A stretch of 64,000 nt of DNA from Ophiura sarsii (Eukaryota; Echinodermata; Ophiuroidea; Amphilepidida; Ophiuridae). Under the pieces are notes generated by a model. That model made no database searches. It saw nothing but the letters and a program-made list of their open reading frames with translations, and had not been told where the DNA came from. Positions 39,975 to 64,000 of the stretch are shown here, in pieces. The stretch covers positions 15,594,149 through 15,658,148 of the forward strand of contig CM069457.1 in the NCBI GenBank assembly GCA_035610835.1, given 5' to 3'. A program made the translations under genes and the position numbers. The first letter of the stretch is position 1. The number at the start of each line of letters is the position of its first letter.

Positions 39975-40837
39975 TGGTATCAGATCATTGTGTCTTGTAT
40001 TTCCAATGTTTATCACTTCATAACAATACAAAGTAAGGATAATTGTAATAATGTTAAAGGATATTTTGTTATGAAAAATAGTATCTGTATATTATTATAT
40101 ATCTTTTTTACTTTACCAACACTAAATCATATGGCATTTTATATTATATAATAAATGTTATGTATGTAATTATAAGTTTTGTAAGAATATTTTCATACAG
40201 TTAAAGATATGAAAAACATTCACGACTTACAATAGATATCGACCGAATTCCTCAAAAGTACGTGTAGTTAATAAAACTACCCCACACTCATGTTTAAAGT
40301 TAGACACTTTTCAGTTAAAGTTAGATGCGTGTTTAAGTTAAACACATTTTCGAGAATTGCGTTTAGTTAAACGATTTGTTTAAAGTGAAAGTTGTTTAAA
40401 TTGAAACGCTTGTTTAGCTTTAAACCGCTTTTAAATACGTACGAGAATACGTCCATTTGTGTAAATTACTACATGTACTATGACACAACAAAGACATAAT
40501 TGTTGCACATTGTGCCCATTACTATATTACTATTACATAGCAAAGACAGCAATATTGCACAAGGTCAACAATAATGCACAGCGAAATGATCACTATTGCA
40601 CAAAAGTACTGTTTGCTGGGAAAATAGGCCTCCTTGAATCGAAGTAGCAACGCTGAAACAATAAGCCTCCGTGAATCGAAAGTAGCAACTTTAAATGTCA
40701 CATCATAATGATACCTGACACAACACAATGTGAACGAATCACAAGCCAATAATCTGTGTTATATAAACATGGAAGGTAATTTTAACAGACTAAGTCATGT
40801 GGTACTGTTATGTGTTTATTGCAAATGTTTGCAAATA
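39975..40837. other. Spacer, partly paralogous to 14.1-14.3 kb
   Basis: Contains GTTTAAA/TTTAAAC-rich half-sites (about 40290-40430) resembling a decayed relative of the MITE at 12900. No gene seen. Confidence 0.4.
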
Positions 40838-41494
40838 CGGGTGAGTCAAAAAGAAGTTTACCCGGATTGGTGATGTTTTAAAAACAAACAAGTGACACTC
40901 GAGAGTTCAGTAAAGCATATATTTTAACAAGCATTCTCACCTGCTTATTAGGAAAAAGGAATGACACAACTTGAGCATTGCTAAGAGGAGTTATGTACAT
41001 TTTAATAAAGGTACTCATTTTGCAAGCTGTCCACGGAATACTTGACCAAACAAATGTCAAGTATGCATTTTAGCTGCCTACTTCCCTATTGACCGAGATT
41101 GGTGATGTTTTTCAAAACAAATAAATGACACTTAAACGTTCAGTAAAGCATTTATTTACCAAACATACTCTGCTGCTTATTAGAGCAAATCAATGAAGCA
41201 AATTGATCATTCCTAAGAGAAGTTATGCCTGTTTTACTGAAAGCGCTCATGTTTGTAGCTGTCCATGGAATGCTTACTTTACATTTGTTTAGTATTCCGT
41301 GGACAGCTTGCAAAATGAGTACCTTTATTAAAATAGGCATAACTCCGCTTAGCAATGATCAATGTGTCATTCTTTTTTCCTAATAAGCAGGAGAGAATGC
41401 TTGTTAAATATATGCTTTACTGAAATCTCGAGTGTCATTTTTTTGTTTTTTATTACATCACCAATCCGGGTAAACTTCTTTTTGACTCACCCTG
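40838..41494. mobile_element. Complex mariner-type foldback element
   Basis: Ends GGGTGAGTCAAAAAGAAGTT and AACTTCTTTTTGACTCACCC inverted, TA flanked. Inside, the arm occurs three times: about 40850-41040 and 41090-41280 direct, 41285-41480 inverted (GTATTCCGTGGACAGCTTGC). No transposase. Confidence 0.75.
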
Positions 41495-43068
41495 TACCCT
41501 TGCTGCGTGTTATAATGTATATGATTTTCCGTATTTTGTAAATGTATTTAAATGTAGTTGTAACGATTATGAAGTGCGAACAATTAAAAAGTTTGAACAA
41601 TGAGATAATTGTTTCAATAGTTTCGATTGTATTCGTGTGTTATATGGAGTAAACAATGTTGTGGATATCAACAAATCGGAAACAAAGTCGGACGGCAAAC
41701 TTGAAAGAATTCAGTAACTAAACTGAAATTTAATTTGCAATATTACCCATTGGTGCTTATCTTCAGCTCTGGTTTCAACTCTTGAAAATACAAAGGATAA
41801 TTGTCTTGTTATTATTGAACACATTTCCAGTGTGCATTACTGAATAAATTACACATCTGTGTCCCAGAATAAAATTAGATCAAATAAAGATACATTATAT
41901 CGATAAAAAGTTTGAACGATTAAAAAGTTTGAACAATGAACTAATTGTTTCAATAGTATTCGATGTTATATGAGTGTGATATAAAATAAACCAACTAAAT
42001 AAATCAACCAATCGGAAACAAGGATATGCGGCGCACTTGGGGTAATCTTCAGCTCAGATTTTAACTTTTGTCATTAGAGAATAATTGTCCTATATGAATT
42101 AATGAATACAGATACAATGAAGATAACATTTTGTGTAATCCCAGGATCGTGATCAGCGAAACCTTTTCTTCTCAAAACAATCAAATTTTAAAGTCTTATA
42201 TTCACAAGAAAGTGTAGTTCCTGTAGATACTTGTAGTTTGGCCGTCCGAAGATTGTTACAGAAGATAGTGATAGACAAGTAACAAGTTCACCACTACAAT
42301 ATCACAATATCATCAAGTGATGTTGCCTAACTAGACCACCAATGAATCATTAATTAGTGAAAAACATTAAAAACAATAGGAACATATATTATGATAGATG
42401 TTTAAAAGGATGTGCATCACTATAAGATAATGTTCGTGGTTTTTGACCCATTATACCTCTTATACGACACACAAATACATAGTGCTGCCGGTAGCTTCGA
42501 AGGTATTATTTAAATAATCTTTCCCTACATGGCTGAAGCATGTAATGGCCATACAAAAAACAAAAACTCCTTGTAGTTTCCCTCAATTTCAACCGGGAAC
42601 ATGATCTAAATTCCTTTAGCATTTCGTTATTTTCATATTGTTACGCATACCAATGGGATATGGAAGGCTGATGCGTTAACATTTCCAACGATAACGCATT
42701 TGTAGCAATCACTTATACCAGTGCTCAATCACTTGCTTAGAGGAACACTAAGATATTGCCCATGAAATGAAATGTTGACACACTTTTTGGGAAAAGTGTT
42801 GAATGATGGCGCTAAATACGAATTCGGTTGAAGCAATTTAAGTGGCTATTTATGGTGCTGATAATTTCGATGTAATCTACATTGAAATGACCAAATCGTG
42901 ACATTTTACATGATGAACAGCGAATTAAGGTCAGCGGTTTCAGATGGTAGTTAGTTTACATGTATGCCTAAGTATTATTACTTGATTTCCAGGAAAATGG
43001 AGGGCACACTGCAATACGTATACCGTATCTCTCAGTTCCCCTTTTTACGCTCAAACGAATAACACTAC
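41495..43068. other. Intergenic AT-rich DNA, no gene seen
   Basis: AAAAAGTTTGAACAATGA occurs twice (about 41587 and 41921) with similar downstream sequence, a decayed tandem duplication of about 340 nt. Partial match to 17.4-17.7 kb. Confidence 0.45.
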
Positions 43069-43683
43069 GGCCGAGTGCACCAATGACGGGTAGCTGAAGA
43101 ATAGCGCTACCTCGCTAGTAGCTGAGGCGTAACCCAAAATTTTCAGAGCCCAAAATCGGGGTAAGCTACTCGGCTAGTAACTGGCGGGTAATTTACGCTA
43201 AATGTTATACATGACCGGACCCAAGAGTAAGTTGGGGCATAACGTTTTATGCCACAAGTCAGTCGATTCTAGCACTAGCGTAAATTGTTTGTGAACATTA
43301 GAGGGGATTATTCGCTGATGCTGAAGGACCAATTGCGCTTGCATGTACAGGGGGTGTCTATTTGAAGTTGAATGTGACCCTCATAAGCTAAAAGATTTTA
43401 TATTTTTGAAAATCCATTCATGCAATTTGGTGATTTTTCTAGTCAAAATTTACATCAACTCCGTCTGCCCATTCAAACACTAATCTCACCGACTTTGGGT
43501 CATATTTTGACCAAAATGTACTAATTGTCCAAGGATCTTAGATAATGACTAAGTAAATAAATAAATAAATAAATAAACTTATTATTGTTTTGTAAAACTG
43601 ATAAAGCCAAAGTTACAACATTATTTTGAATGGAAGGCTAGAACTAGAAGAACGAGAAAATAAAATTAAAGCATATCGTGCAG

Positions 43684-43755
43684 TGCGTGGTCTGGGGATC
43701 GAACCGGGGTTCTGCGGTTAACAAGCGAAAGACAAGGTATCCACGCCACGGAAGT
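43684..43755 (-). repeat. tRNA-Asn-like pseudo-tRNA or SINE head
   Basis: The reverse strand reads GTGGCGTGGATACC, then CTTGTTAACC (Asn-type anticodon loop) and CCCGGTTCGATCCCC (B box). The acceptor stem is not well formed. Confidence 0.45.
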
Positions 43756-44266
43756 ATTTATGTTAAGAGATGTGTTATACTTGTATATATATAATTGTAT
43801 CCATCGAGTGCTTGTGTTTTTCATTAAAATTGTGCTTTTTGGTGCAATATTTGTATGTGCCCCTCGCCCAAAATGTGTTTGTAATGTCATGATAGTCCTT
43901 ATTTTTGAAAAAGCGTTGAACAAATTCGAAATGTTTGGCCAAAAAAATGCTGTCATTTTTTTGTCCGGAACGCAGGCCGACTCAACGTGACTATTTATGT
44001 ACACTCACCTATGACCTAGCGAGTGACGACACATTTTAAATATTACGGAGTACCATTCACGTCAGAATTTTACTGTAAACAATAGGTTAACACTTTGCAT
44101 ATGCGCCAATTAATTTTGTAAGGGGACGATGCTGATTAATGTGGATATTTACCTCCCTAGTTACTATTCTGGTGTTACTCGCCAGTTATGCTCTAAGAAT
44201 TACATCGTTAGTAAGTTATACTACAGTTAGAGCATAACTACTATAGTGAGGTAGCTTACCTCCCTA

Positions 44267-44648
44267 TTAAAGGCATATTATGTGATCTTTTCCAGAGAGC
44301 GCCCTCTATTCATGATTTTTTTTAGAAAGTAGATTTTCTTGCAAATTTACATTTCCGATCATAAATCATACATACATTCCAAGTTACAGAGCGATACGAT
44401 TCCTAATTACCTCAAAATCATGGTTTTAGAGTGAATTTAGAGTGAAAAATATAAACTGTCGGAATCCCGACAGTTTATTTTCACTCTAAAACCATGATTT
44501 TGAAGTAATTCAGAATCGTATCGCCCTGTAGCTTGGAATGTATGCATGATTTATGATCAGAAATGTAAATCTGCAAGAAAATCTGCTTTCTATTTTTTTT
44601 TTTGATGTTGAGGGCGTTCCCTGGAAAGATCACATAATATACCTTTAA
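44267..44648. mobile_element. TTAA-flanked palindromic MITE (family A), copy 2
   Basis: TTAAAGGCATATTATGTGAT to ATCACATAATATACCTTTAA, opposite orientation to 23285-23667 and highly similar. Centre CTGTCGGAATCCCGACAG forms the hairpin tip. Confidence 0.85.
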
Positions 44649-44950
44649 GTTCTGCTAGTTTGGTGCACTCGGCCATATGGGGTGGTCTTTTGAATTTTTG
44701 AGCACAAAACAGTGACGATGTAGATTATTGGTACATTCAGAAAGAAACTTGACCATATTTTTAAGCAAGTGGTCTAGCACTGAACAAAGTGATTGCTACC
44801 AATTTGGTATCATTATATCATTATATGGGTGGAAAAAAATCATCTTTCCATTGATGTGACACACTACGGTATCGAAGCATAACGAAATAAAAATCGGAAC
44901 TTTCTTGAGCATGTTCAGGGGTTTATAAACGGTCAAATACATGTAAGAGT

Positions 44951-45551
44951 ATTTGGCTCAGCGTTATTCAAGAGTGTTGGTCGACATTCCCAATGTCACT
45001 AGTTAAAGGTATATGACCCGATCACTTTTTTGGGGCTATGATTTTGTTTTCACATCAAGATATTTTGGTATCAGAAGAATCCCCATATTTTTCTCATTAT
45101 GTCTGTAAAATATTAGGGGCCAGAAATGTTTCATTTGGAAATCATAGGCTAAAATGTGGTGAATTACTGCAAAAGGTGGTTAACCACCAGCCAGTCTGTG
45201 TACTACTCAATGGGCATATGTATTTTGACCTTGCGCTTCTAAAAATAGAACCATTGGAGTTATGCAACTCAAACCTTGGAATGCAACCATTTTAAGGATG
45301 ACCTTTCATGTAAAATAGAAAACATCAAGTTGAAAATCGGGTCATCTACCTTTAAAATGGATTACTTCAACTTTGATAACATTGTATGGATGAACAAATC
45401 ATATTTCCATTGATGTGCAACACACTACGGTAAGCATAATGGAATATAAAAGACTTTATAAAAATCAGAACTTTTTAGAAGTGTTAGATGGCTCAGCGTT
45501 GAGAGTGTGGGTTTGCAAATTCTCAATGTAACTAGTTCGATTCTCACTAAA
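44951..45551 (+). repeat. Two tRNA-like repeats flanking a TTAA MITE
   Basis: GGCTCAGCGTTATTC... near 44954 and GGCTCAGCGTTGAGAGTGTG at about 45490, the latter with B box AGTTCGATTCTC. Preceding flanks (CCATTGATGTGACACACTAC and CCATTGATGTGCAACACACT) also match, so this is a tandem SINE-like duplication. Confidence 0.5.
45003..45355. mobile_element. TTAA-flanked MITE (family B), copy 2
   Basis: TTAAAGGTATATGACCCGAT to ATCGGGTCATCTACCTTTAA; body inverted relative to 39611-39974. Confidence 0.8.
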
Positions 45552-45599
45552 GGCATGCTTGAGCCCCGTACTAACAATAAGCTTTGGTTGGAATTGGAG

Positions 45600-46480
45600 A
45601 TTTGAACAAAAATATGAACGTTTTCTACAAATTGACTGTAGTTTGGCCGAAACAACCTTCTATACAGTCACTTCTATCCTGAAGGATATCAATATTATTC
45701 ACGAATAATTCTACCGCTAACATTGAGGAACGATACAACAGTCTGACGATTTGATTGCACTTTGAACAACAATAAGCGTATTGATGATAATAATTATTAT
45801 AAATAACCGATGAGAGAGATAATAATTATTTTAAACAAATTGTACTCTAACCTTTGCTTCTACACGAACACATGTATCATTGAATAATAATAATATAGCA
45901 AACCTAATTTGTAGTGTTCATCTTTACATGTCAAGGCTTTTTAACACTTTGATGCTAGTGATATTTGCGTAAATCTGCACCATATGGGCTGGCTTGGCAT
46001 TTTGTTCTCAATTGTGTTTTGGTGGGTTTTTTCACGTTTCAACAGTGCATGGAGCACCCGTGCCTTAATTTTAAGTAACACTTGGTACGTATACATAGTA
46101 ACATAACATTTATATCAATCATCAACATATTAATTACAAATAAGTTAAAGTAATAATACTATTCTGTAATTCATATAATTCGAACAATATATTCTTACTA
46201 TCTTAAAACAATTTATATATTACTTATTGTTTTGAAGAGGTTCTGTTTTCGTGGTTCGTTTTAAAAACAAGCATATGCATGTACGTGACTGAAATGGTAG
46301 AATAATAATCAATATCTAATATTCAGTGAATTTTATTCTGCTACAAATTATCAAGCAATGGACGTTTAATAATATGCTGTGATGCTGCAATGAGAAGTGA
46401 TGAATGTTTGAATTAACTTATTGTTTGGTAAACATTTGAATTTAATCTTGTAAGATACTATATGCTAATATTATAAGTGT
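45600..46480. other. AT-rich spacer, no gene seen
   Basis: Only short frames and AT-rich runs. No repeat unit or domain recognised. Confidence 0.4.
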
Positions 46481-47127
46481 AGTGTTAAATCACGTGACAT
46501 TACTGAGCATTGTAAATAGAAGTAATTACCAACCCATGATTGGTCTATGCAATGTGCGGGGTTTCATTATCTACTGATAAAACAGGACGCTATTATTGTT
46601 AGCAAATACGCACTTTAAGCGCCTTTTGGGCTACTTCTGAAGCCCATGAAGTCCAGGCACATTTGACAAATTAACGTTAGTTTGGTCAATCTCCCCCTGT
46701 ACAAAACCAATGGGTAACAAACAGGTCTACCTAACATAATCATTATTACCAAATCCTATATTTCGAAACCAAATTGTGCTATGGTTACGACGAAAACGTG
46801 TTTTAAAAATGCCTCGACTCTTTTCGGTCAATATGCTGTATACATATAACCAATGGTTTACACAAACCCTCTAAACTGTACGGTCTACAAACATATTGGG
46901 CTACATTGACGTCACAATTGGGATTGTATATGCAACACTTAGTAGCCATACTGGATTCACCAGCAACATTACTTGATTTATATTATTGCTCAAATGTAAT
47001 TCATAGCAGCCATATTTATGCCAACATCGTCCAAGTTTCCAATGTTTGAAATCAGCTTTGTTTTGCTTTAAATACACAATTATAAGGATTATTTCAATGG
47101 TTATCGAGTGAAGAGGAACTGTATCTG
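46481..47127 (+). promoter_or_regulatory. Gene 3 5' flank and putative 5'UTR exon end
   Basis: Homologous to 20085-20551 upstream of gene 2 (GCGGGGTTTCATTATCTACT; GGAACTGTATCTG before GTAAGT at 47128). Putative 5'UTR intron 47128-48632 contains nothing else recognised. Confidence 0.5.
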
Positions 47128-48632
47128 GTAAGTCACAGCTCAAGGGTGCACTTCACTGAATGGGTGTATCCCCTACCCTTAAGTCGGTGTTTAAAGCTAG
47201 AATCGAAAAGTATGCATCACAAAAAAGACTTGACAGTAATACAATTGCGTAAATGCCTATGATTTTTTATTAATTATGATTAATGGGACATCACCTGACA
47301 TGCACCCTGACTATAAACTGTGAATATCATCTAGGTAAATGTTGAGAGATCTTTCAAAATTGTGCTTTTTACTGGAAACATTGGCGATTACGGCGACATT
47401 TCCAAGCTCGTCAGAGAGGTAGTCAACTCCATGGGCATATTTTGGAAAATCGAGCAGGCTCACCTACCTATTTTTTTAAACTTTTTGGTGAGGAAATGTG
47501 ATAATCTTTAAGAAAAAATCACTCTACAGAGTCCAACTTTGCAATTTAGTGGTCTAAAACAGAATTTGATATCAGTGTTTTTGTACATATCCATATGGAG
47601 CTCTATTTAGTGGTGTGACCCCTCAAGCGAACCTTAACACGGAATTTGCAAGTAAGTTGGATCATGTACGCTTTACAGGATGTGTACGATCAAGTTTGAA
47701 TCAAATGAATGAACTACTGAAGTGGTAAACAAATGTAACGATCATTTCTTGATCGTCATGATTTTGTTTATCTTTTTAGTTCCTTTAATCATCAAGAAGG
47801 TGACTTTCTGCTTTAGAAGCTTGATTATCGAAATATTTAGTTTTCTCTTTAAAAATATTTCAACAATTGTCTAGAGTTTGGTATGGGTCCTTGCCTTCTT
47901 AATATATTTGATCCCTATACAGACCGATGCATATGTAGGTTCATAACTAAATCATGTCTTCCCCGTAACCTTTAGGAGGCATCATCTCTGTTAAGAAGAG
48001 TCACTAAGATTTTTAAAATGGCTATATATCTTTTTGGGCATTCAAGAAAACCATTTTTCACGTATGTAGGACCTCAACCCAATAGGCCCATTTCAGGTAC
48101 CCTGGTCATTTCTATAACACTGAACTACTAAGGGAAATAATTGTGTGAGCCCAATTCAGCTCCACAGGAAGTCAGCTACACGTAAGAATGTCTTGTACAT
48201 GTACCTTAGTCTGGTCCTTTCTTGCACCAATTATTATTCTGTTTCAAAACGTTCCTTTTTTTAATAAACGGATTCTTGTTATTGCAATGCCATCGAAGAG
48301 AAATTTATGAGACGGAACCAAATACCGCGGTGTAGGCCGCTCAAATATTTTGTTACATTGAGGGTTGAAAATGTAAAGCTGCTATCATCCAGTTTTCCAA
48401 TTTCGCTCTCACCTATTGAACTAAATATATAGTTTGTATACATTTTAACAGCAGTTCCTTAAAATCCTCCATTAAATTTCAATTTCTGTTTTCCTGGAAA
48501 ATGTATCAACTTGCTCGCCCAAATATCTCTTTTCTGCGATTTGAAATGTTCTCGACCAATTACCCCTACTACATTATGTGTGATTTGTATTTCACATCAT
48601 CGATAAATTCTTGTATTTTTTAACCTCTGTAG

Positions 48633-48677
48633 ACACACCTATCTGGCTATCATTTAAGCCTGATTTAAGCTGAAACT

Positions 48678-48696
<19 letters not shown>
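48633..48696 (+). CDS. Gene 3 first coding exon (5'UTR plus MAERPS)
   Basis: Exon after the acceptor CCTCTGTAG at 48632, donor GTGAGA at 48697. ATG at 48678 starts MAERPS plus one base (phase 1), joining the OTU exon at 49320. Codons are synonymous with the gene 2 copy while the UTR differs, which supports this start. Confidence 0.72.
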
Positions 48697-61988
<13,292 letters not shown>

Positions 61989-63117
61989 CATGGTGACGAG
62001 TTTGAAATACTAATCAGCTACAATATCATTGGGAATATGAACGAAATAGTCATTCCCCCTTCTAATGTCCCATTACCTGTGAACAGATTCATTTCAGAAC
62101 ATTTCAATTTTGAAATAAATTCCTCTCTGCTTTCTCTTATTAATTGTGTTTCCTTGTTAATTAATTGTATACAAACAGAGTAGAAGGTCGAGTGCCGAGT
62201 TGAATGGACAGCCTGCACCCAACAAAAATAATTCGTGACCAAGAGTTTATAATATTAGCTAATTCAAATTCCATAATTAGCGCTAAATATCTAAGATATG
62301 CATTAAGTGAGCAAATATCTTCCACGTAATTTGATACCTCATCAAGTGGATATTTTATTAGTTGCAATGGCTTAAATAACTAGCTAGACCCAACGGCAAA
62401 AAGTTGTAGCAAATTATTTATCTATGTGATATCATTCATTTGTATACGCTTCCTCGTTCATGTCGTTACTTGCCAGAAACGTTTCAATAGCCATAGCCTA
62501 CACGTTAGTGCTATATGATTGCAATACATACTATACAGTACAGGGTAAAAGCATCAGTATTAAATGTATATATTATATATTATTTGTAACCAAAGAATTA
62601 GAGTGTATTATAATATATATACGTTTTATATTTTATAAGATTACTTGTATTTTTCTATAGCATGACAAATGCAAACACTGATTTTACCAACAGATGGCAA
62701 ATACATACTTAAATACAAAGTCAACTTATCCCACGTATTTGCCATCTGTTGGTAGTAATTTAACGCCAGGGATATAGATAGTTCAGTACATATGTATGTA
62801 CGTAGTACACTATCTATTTTTCAGATTTTGGCAGGCAGGCATAGCCATGTATTTGAAAAGCTGCATATATAATTCGCATCAGAGTAACTTCTTGTATGAA
62901 ATGTGATCTATGTAATATTTAAATAAGGGCTAGCATTCATATGTATGTGTGATAATGTTACATAATGATAAGTCTGGTATGATATCATCTGCTTTGGCAC
63001 TTGTTTTGTCATAACCCATGGGCATGTCCGTTAGTATTTTTTCGCACCCAAATATGTGATATACAAGATCTGACTTTGGGCCTGGGATGCAAACTTTAAA
63101 TACAAAATCTAAACATA
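61989..63117 (+). other. Gene 3 3' region and 3'-flank homology block, copy 3
   Basis: AATAAA at 62114-62119, 126 nt after the stop, is a possible polyadenylation signal. CTTGCCAGAAACGTTTCAAT at 62468 onward matches the flanks of genes 1 and 2, and 62660-63110 matches 37960-39170. The inverted ACCAACAGATGGCAAATAC/GTATTTGCCATCTGTTGGT pair (62677-62755) is shared with the gene 2 flank. Confidence 0.65.
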
Positions 63118-64000
63118 CAGGGTGTCCCAAAAGTCTATGCACGACTTTGAAGCTTTGTATTTCACAAAATATAAGTCGTATTGAAAATATGAATACATAT
63201 TTAGAAAGAGGAGATGTGGGAAATAATTTTGATACCAAACATTGGAGTAACATCTGTTTGTAATGCCACCCTAGAAGTAAAATATGTATTTCTGCAAAAA
63301 TGTAATTTTATACTTCGGAGGAATAAAGTTCATATATAAATCCATACCTATTGAGATTAACAAAAATACGGGTAGAGTTGGTTACACGGAAAATGATCCG
63401 TCAATTGTAATATTTTAAATTTTACATTACAGTGATATCATCATAATAACAAACTATATCACACATAATTTTCGTTTCTATAGTGAAATCTAATTTAAAT
63501 GTTTTCCATGTATACCAAAAAGCACAGACCTAAACAATTGAATAACGTAACAGGAAAGTGAACACACACATCACACAGCTGTCAAACATGTTAAAATTTA
63601 AACTTAGCGGATTATTTTAATGCTGCTTGAAGGCCTCCTCGAAGGTTGTTTTACCCATTTAGAATGTTCCTGTGTTCAAAAATGTATCCACTAACTTCAG
63701 AATAGATATTCTTCCTGGTGTGCGTTTCACTTCGAAATGTTTTCTGAACTTTTGTTGAGTAAGTTGAACTGAATGTGTTTCAGCGTAGAACCATACGATT
63801 TGTATTCGCTTATTTATGCTGTAAACCACCTTGAATGAAGACTTTTGCTGTGCAATGTTGTCATACTACGCTTATTTATGTTGTGAGTGACCGAGTTTGG
63901 TATTAAATAACATTAATGTTGCACGGTAGAAGCAGTGAACTGTGACTAATGCGCAACGTTGCTTTTATACCGTTAATTTATGCGCACCTTTAGCAACAAT
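63118..64000. mobile_element. Mariner-type element, left end only
   Basis: CAGGGTGTCCCAAAAGTCTA preceded by TA at 63116-63117 is a typical mariner terminal repeat. The right end is not found before the window edge. No transposase frame recognised in the visible part. Confidence 0.5.

Larger units (their letters stand above)
43069..44674. mobile_element. 1.6-kb TIR element with nested MITE
   Basis: GGCCGAGTGCACCA at 43069-43082 is inverted at 44661-44674. Inner sequences (GGGTAGCTGAAG..., CTAGTAACTGGCGGGTAA) recur inverted near 44170-44250. The TTAA element 44267-44648 inserted into its right arm. No transposase recognised. Confidence 0.6.

Overview
The window is eukaryotic nuclear DNA from an animal, most likely a marine invertebrate. 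The evidence is intron-split genes with consensus GT-AG boundaries, NACHT/leucine-rich-repeat immune receptors (NLRs) of the expanded invertebrate kind, one 74-nt tRNA-Asn-like gene, long AT-rich introns, and many non-autonomous DNA transposons (TA-, TTAA- and 8-bp-TSD types). An echinoderm, hemichordate or cephalochordate would fit, but the sequence alone does not fix the phylum.

The window holds a tandem cluster of three plus-strand NLR paralogues. Gene 1 (5' end outside the window, coding to 9720) has two duplicated Death-domain exons, a Gly/Asn-rich linker exon and one large exon encoding NACHT, winged-helix, LRR and acidic tail. Gene 2 (start codon 21376, stop 33223-33225) replaces the Death domain with a complete OTU-type cysteine protease (deubiquitinase) fold, then two linkers, then NACHT-LRR-tail; the joined model is 1686 residues. 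Gene 3 (start 48678, stop 61986-61988) has OTU, one shared and one different linker, NACHT, LRR and a long Asp/Asn tail ending in a hydrophobic segment; the joined model is 1633 residues. Every splice junction at a module boundary is phase 1, so modules can be exchanged in frame, and all three models join without a frame break.

Layout: 1-9720 gene 1, with a tandemly duplicated Death-exon block, a palindrome array and a Penelope-like element relic in its introns. 9721-20084 holds the gene 1 3' flank, a tail-like minisatellite and transposon relics. 20085-33225 is gene 2, whose second coding intron is expanded by transposons. 33226-46480 holds a decayed NLR 3' fragment (about 34960-35185), a 3' flank homologous to those of genes 1 and 3, and nested foldback transposons. 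46480-61988 is gene 3. 61989-64000 is a homologous 3' flank and the start of a mariner-type terminal repeat. The flanking DNA of the three genes is itself paralogous, so the cluster grew by segmental duplication (period about 26 kb between genes 2 and 3).

Inferred role: cytosolic pattern-recognition or danger sensors. LRRs would sense, NACHT would bind nucleotide and oligomerise, and the N-terminal module would signal, through Death-domain assembly in gene 1 and possibly ubiquitin editing in genes 2 and 3. The NLR with an N-terminal OTU domain is the most notable content of the window.
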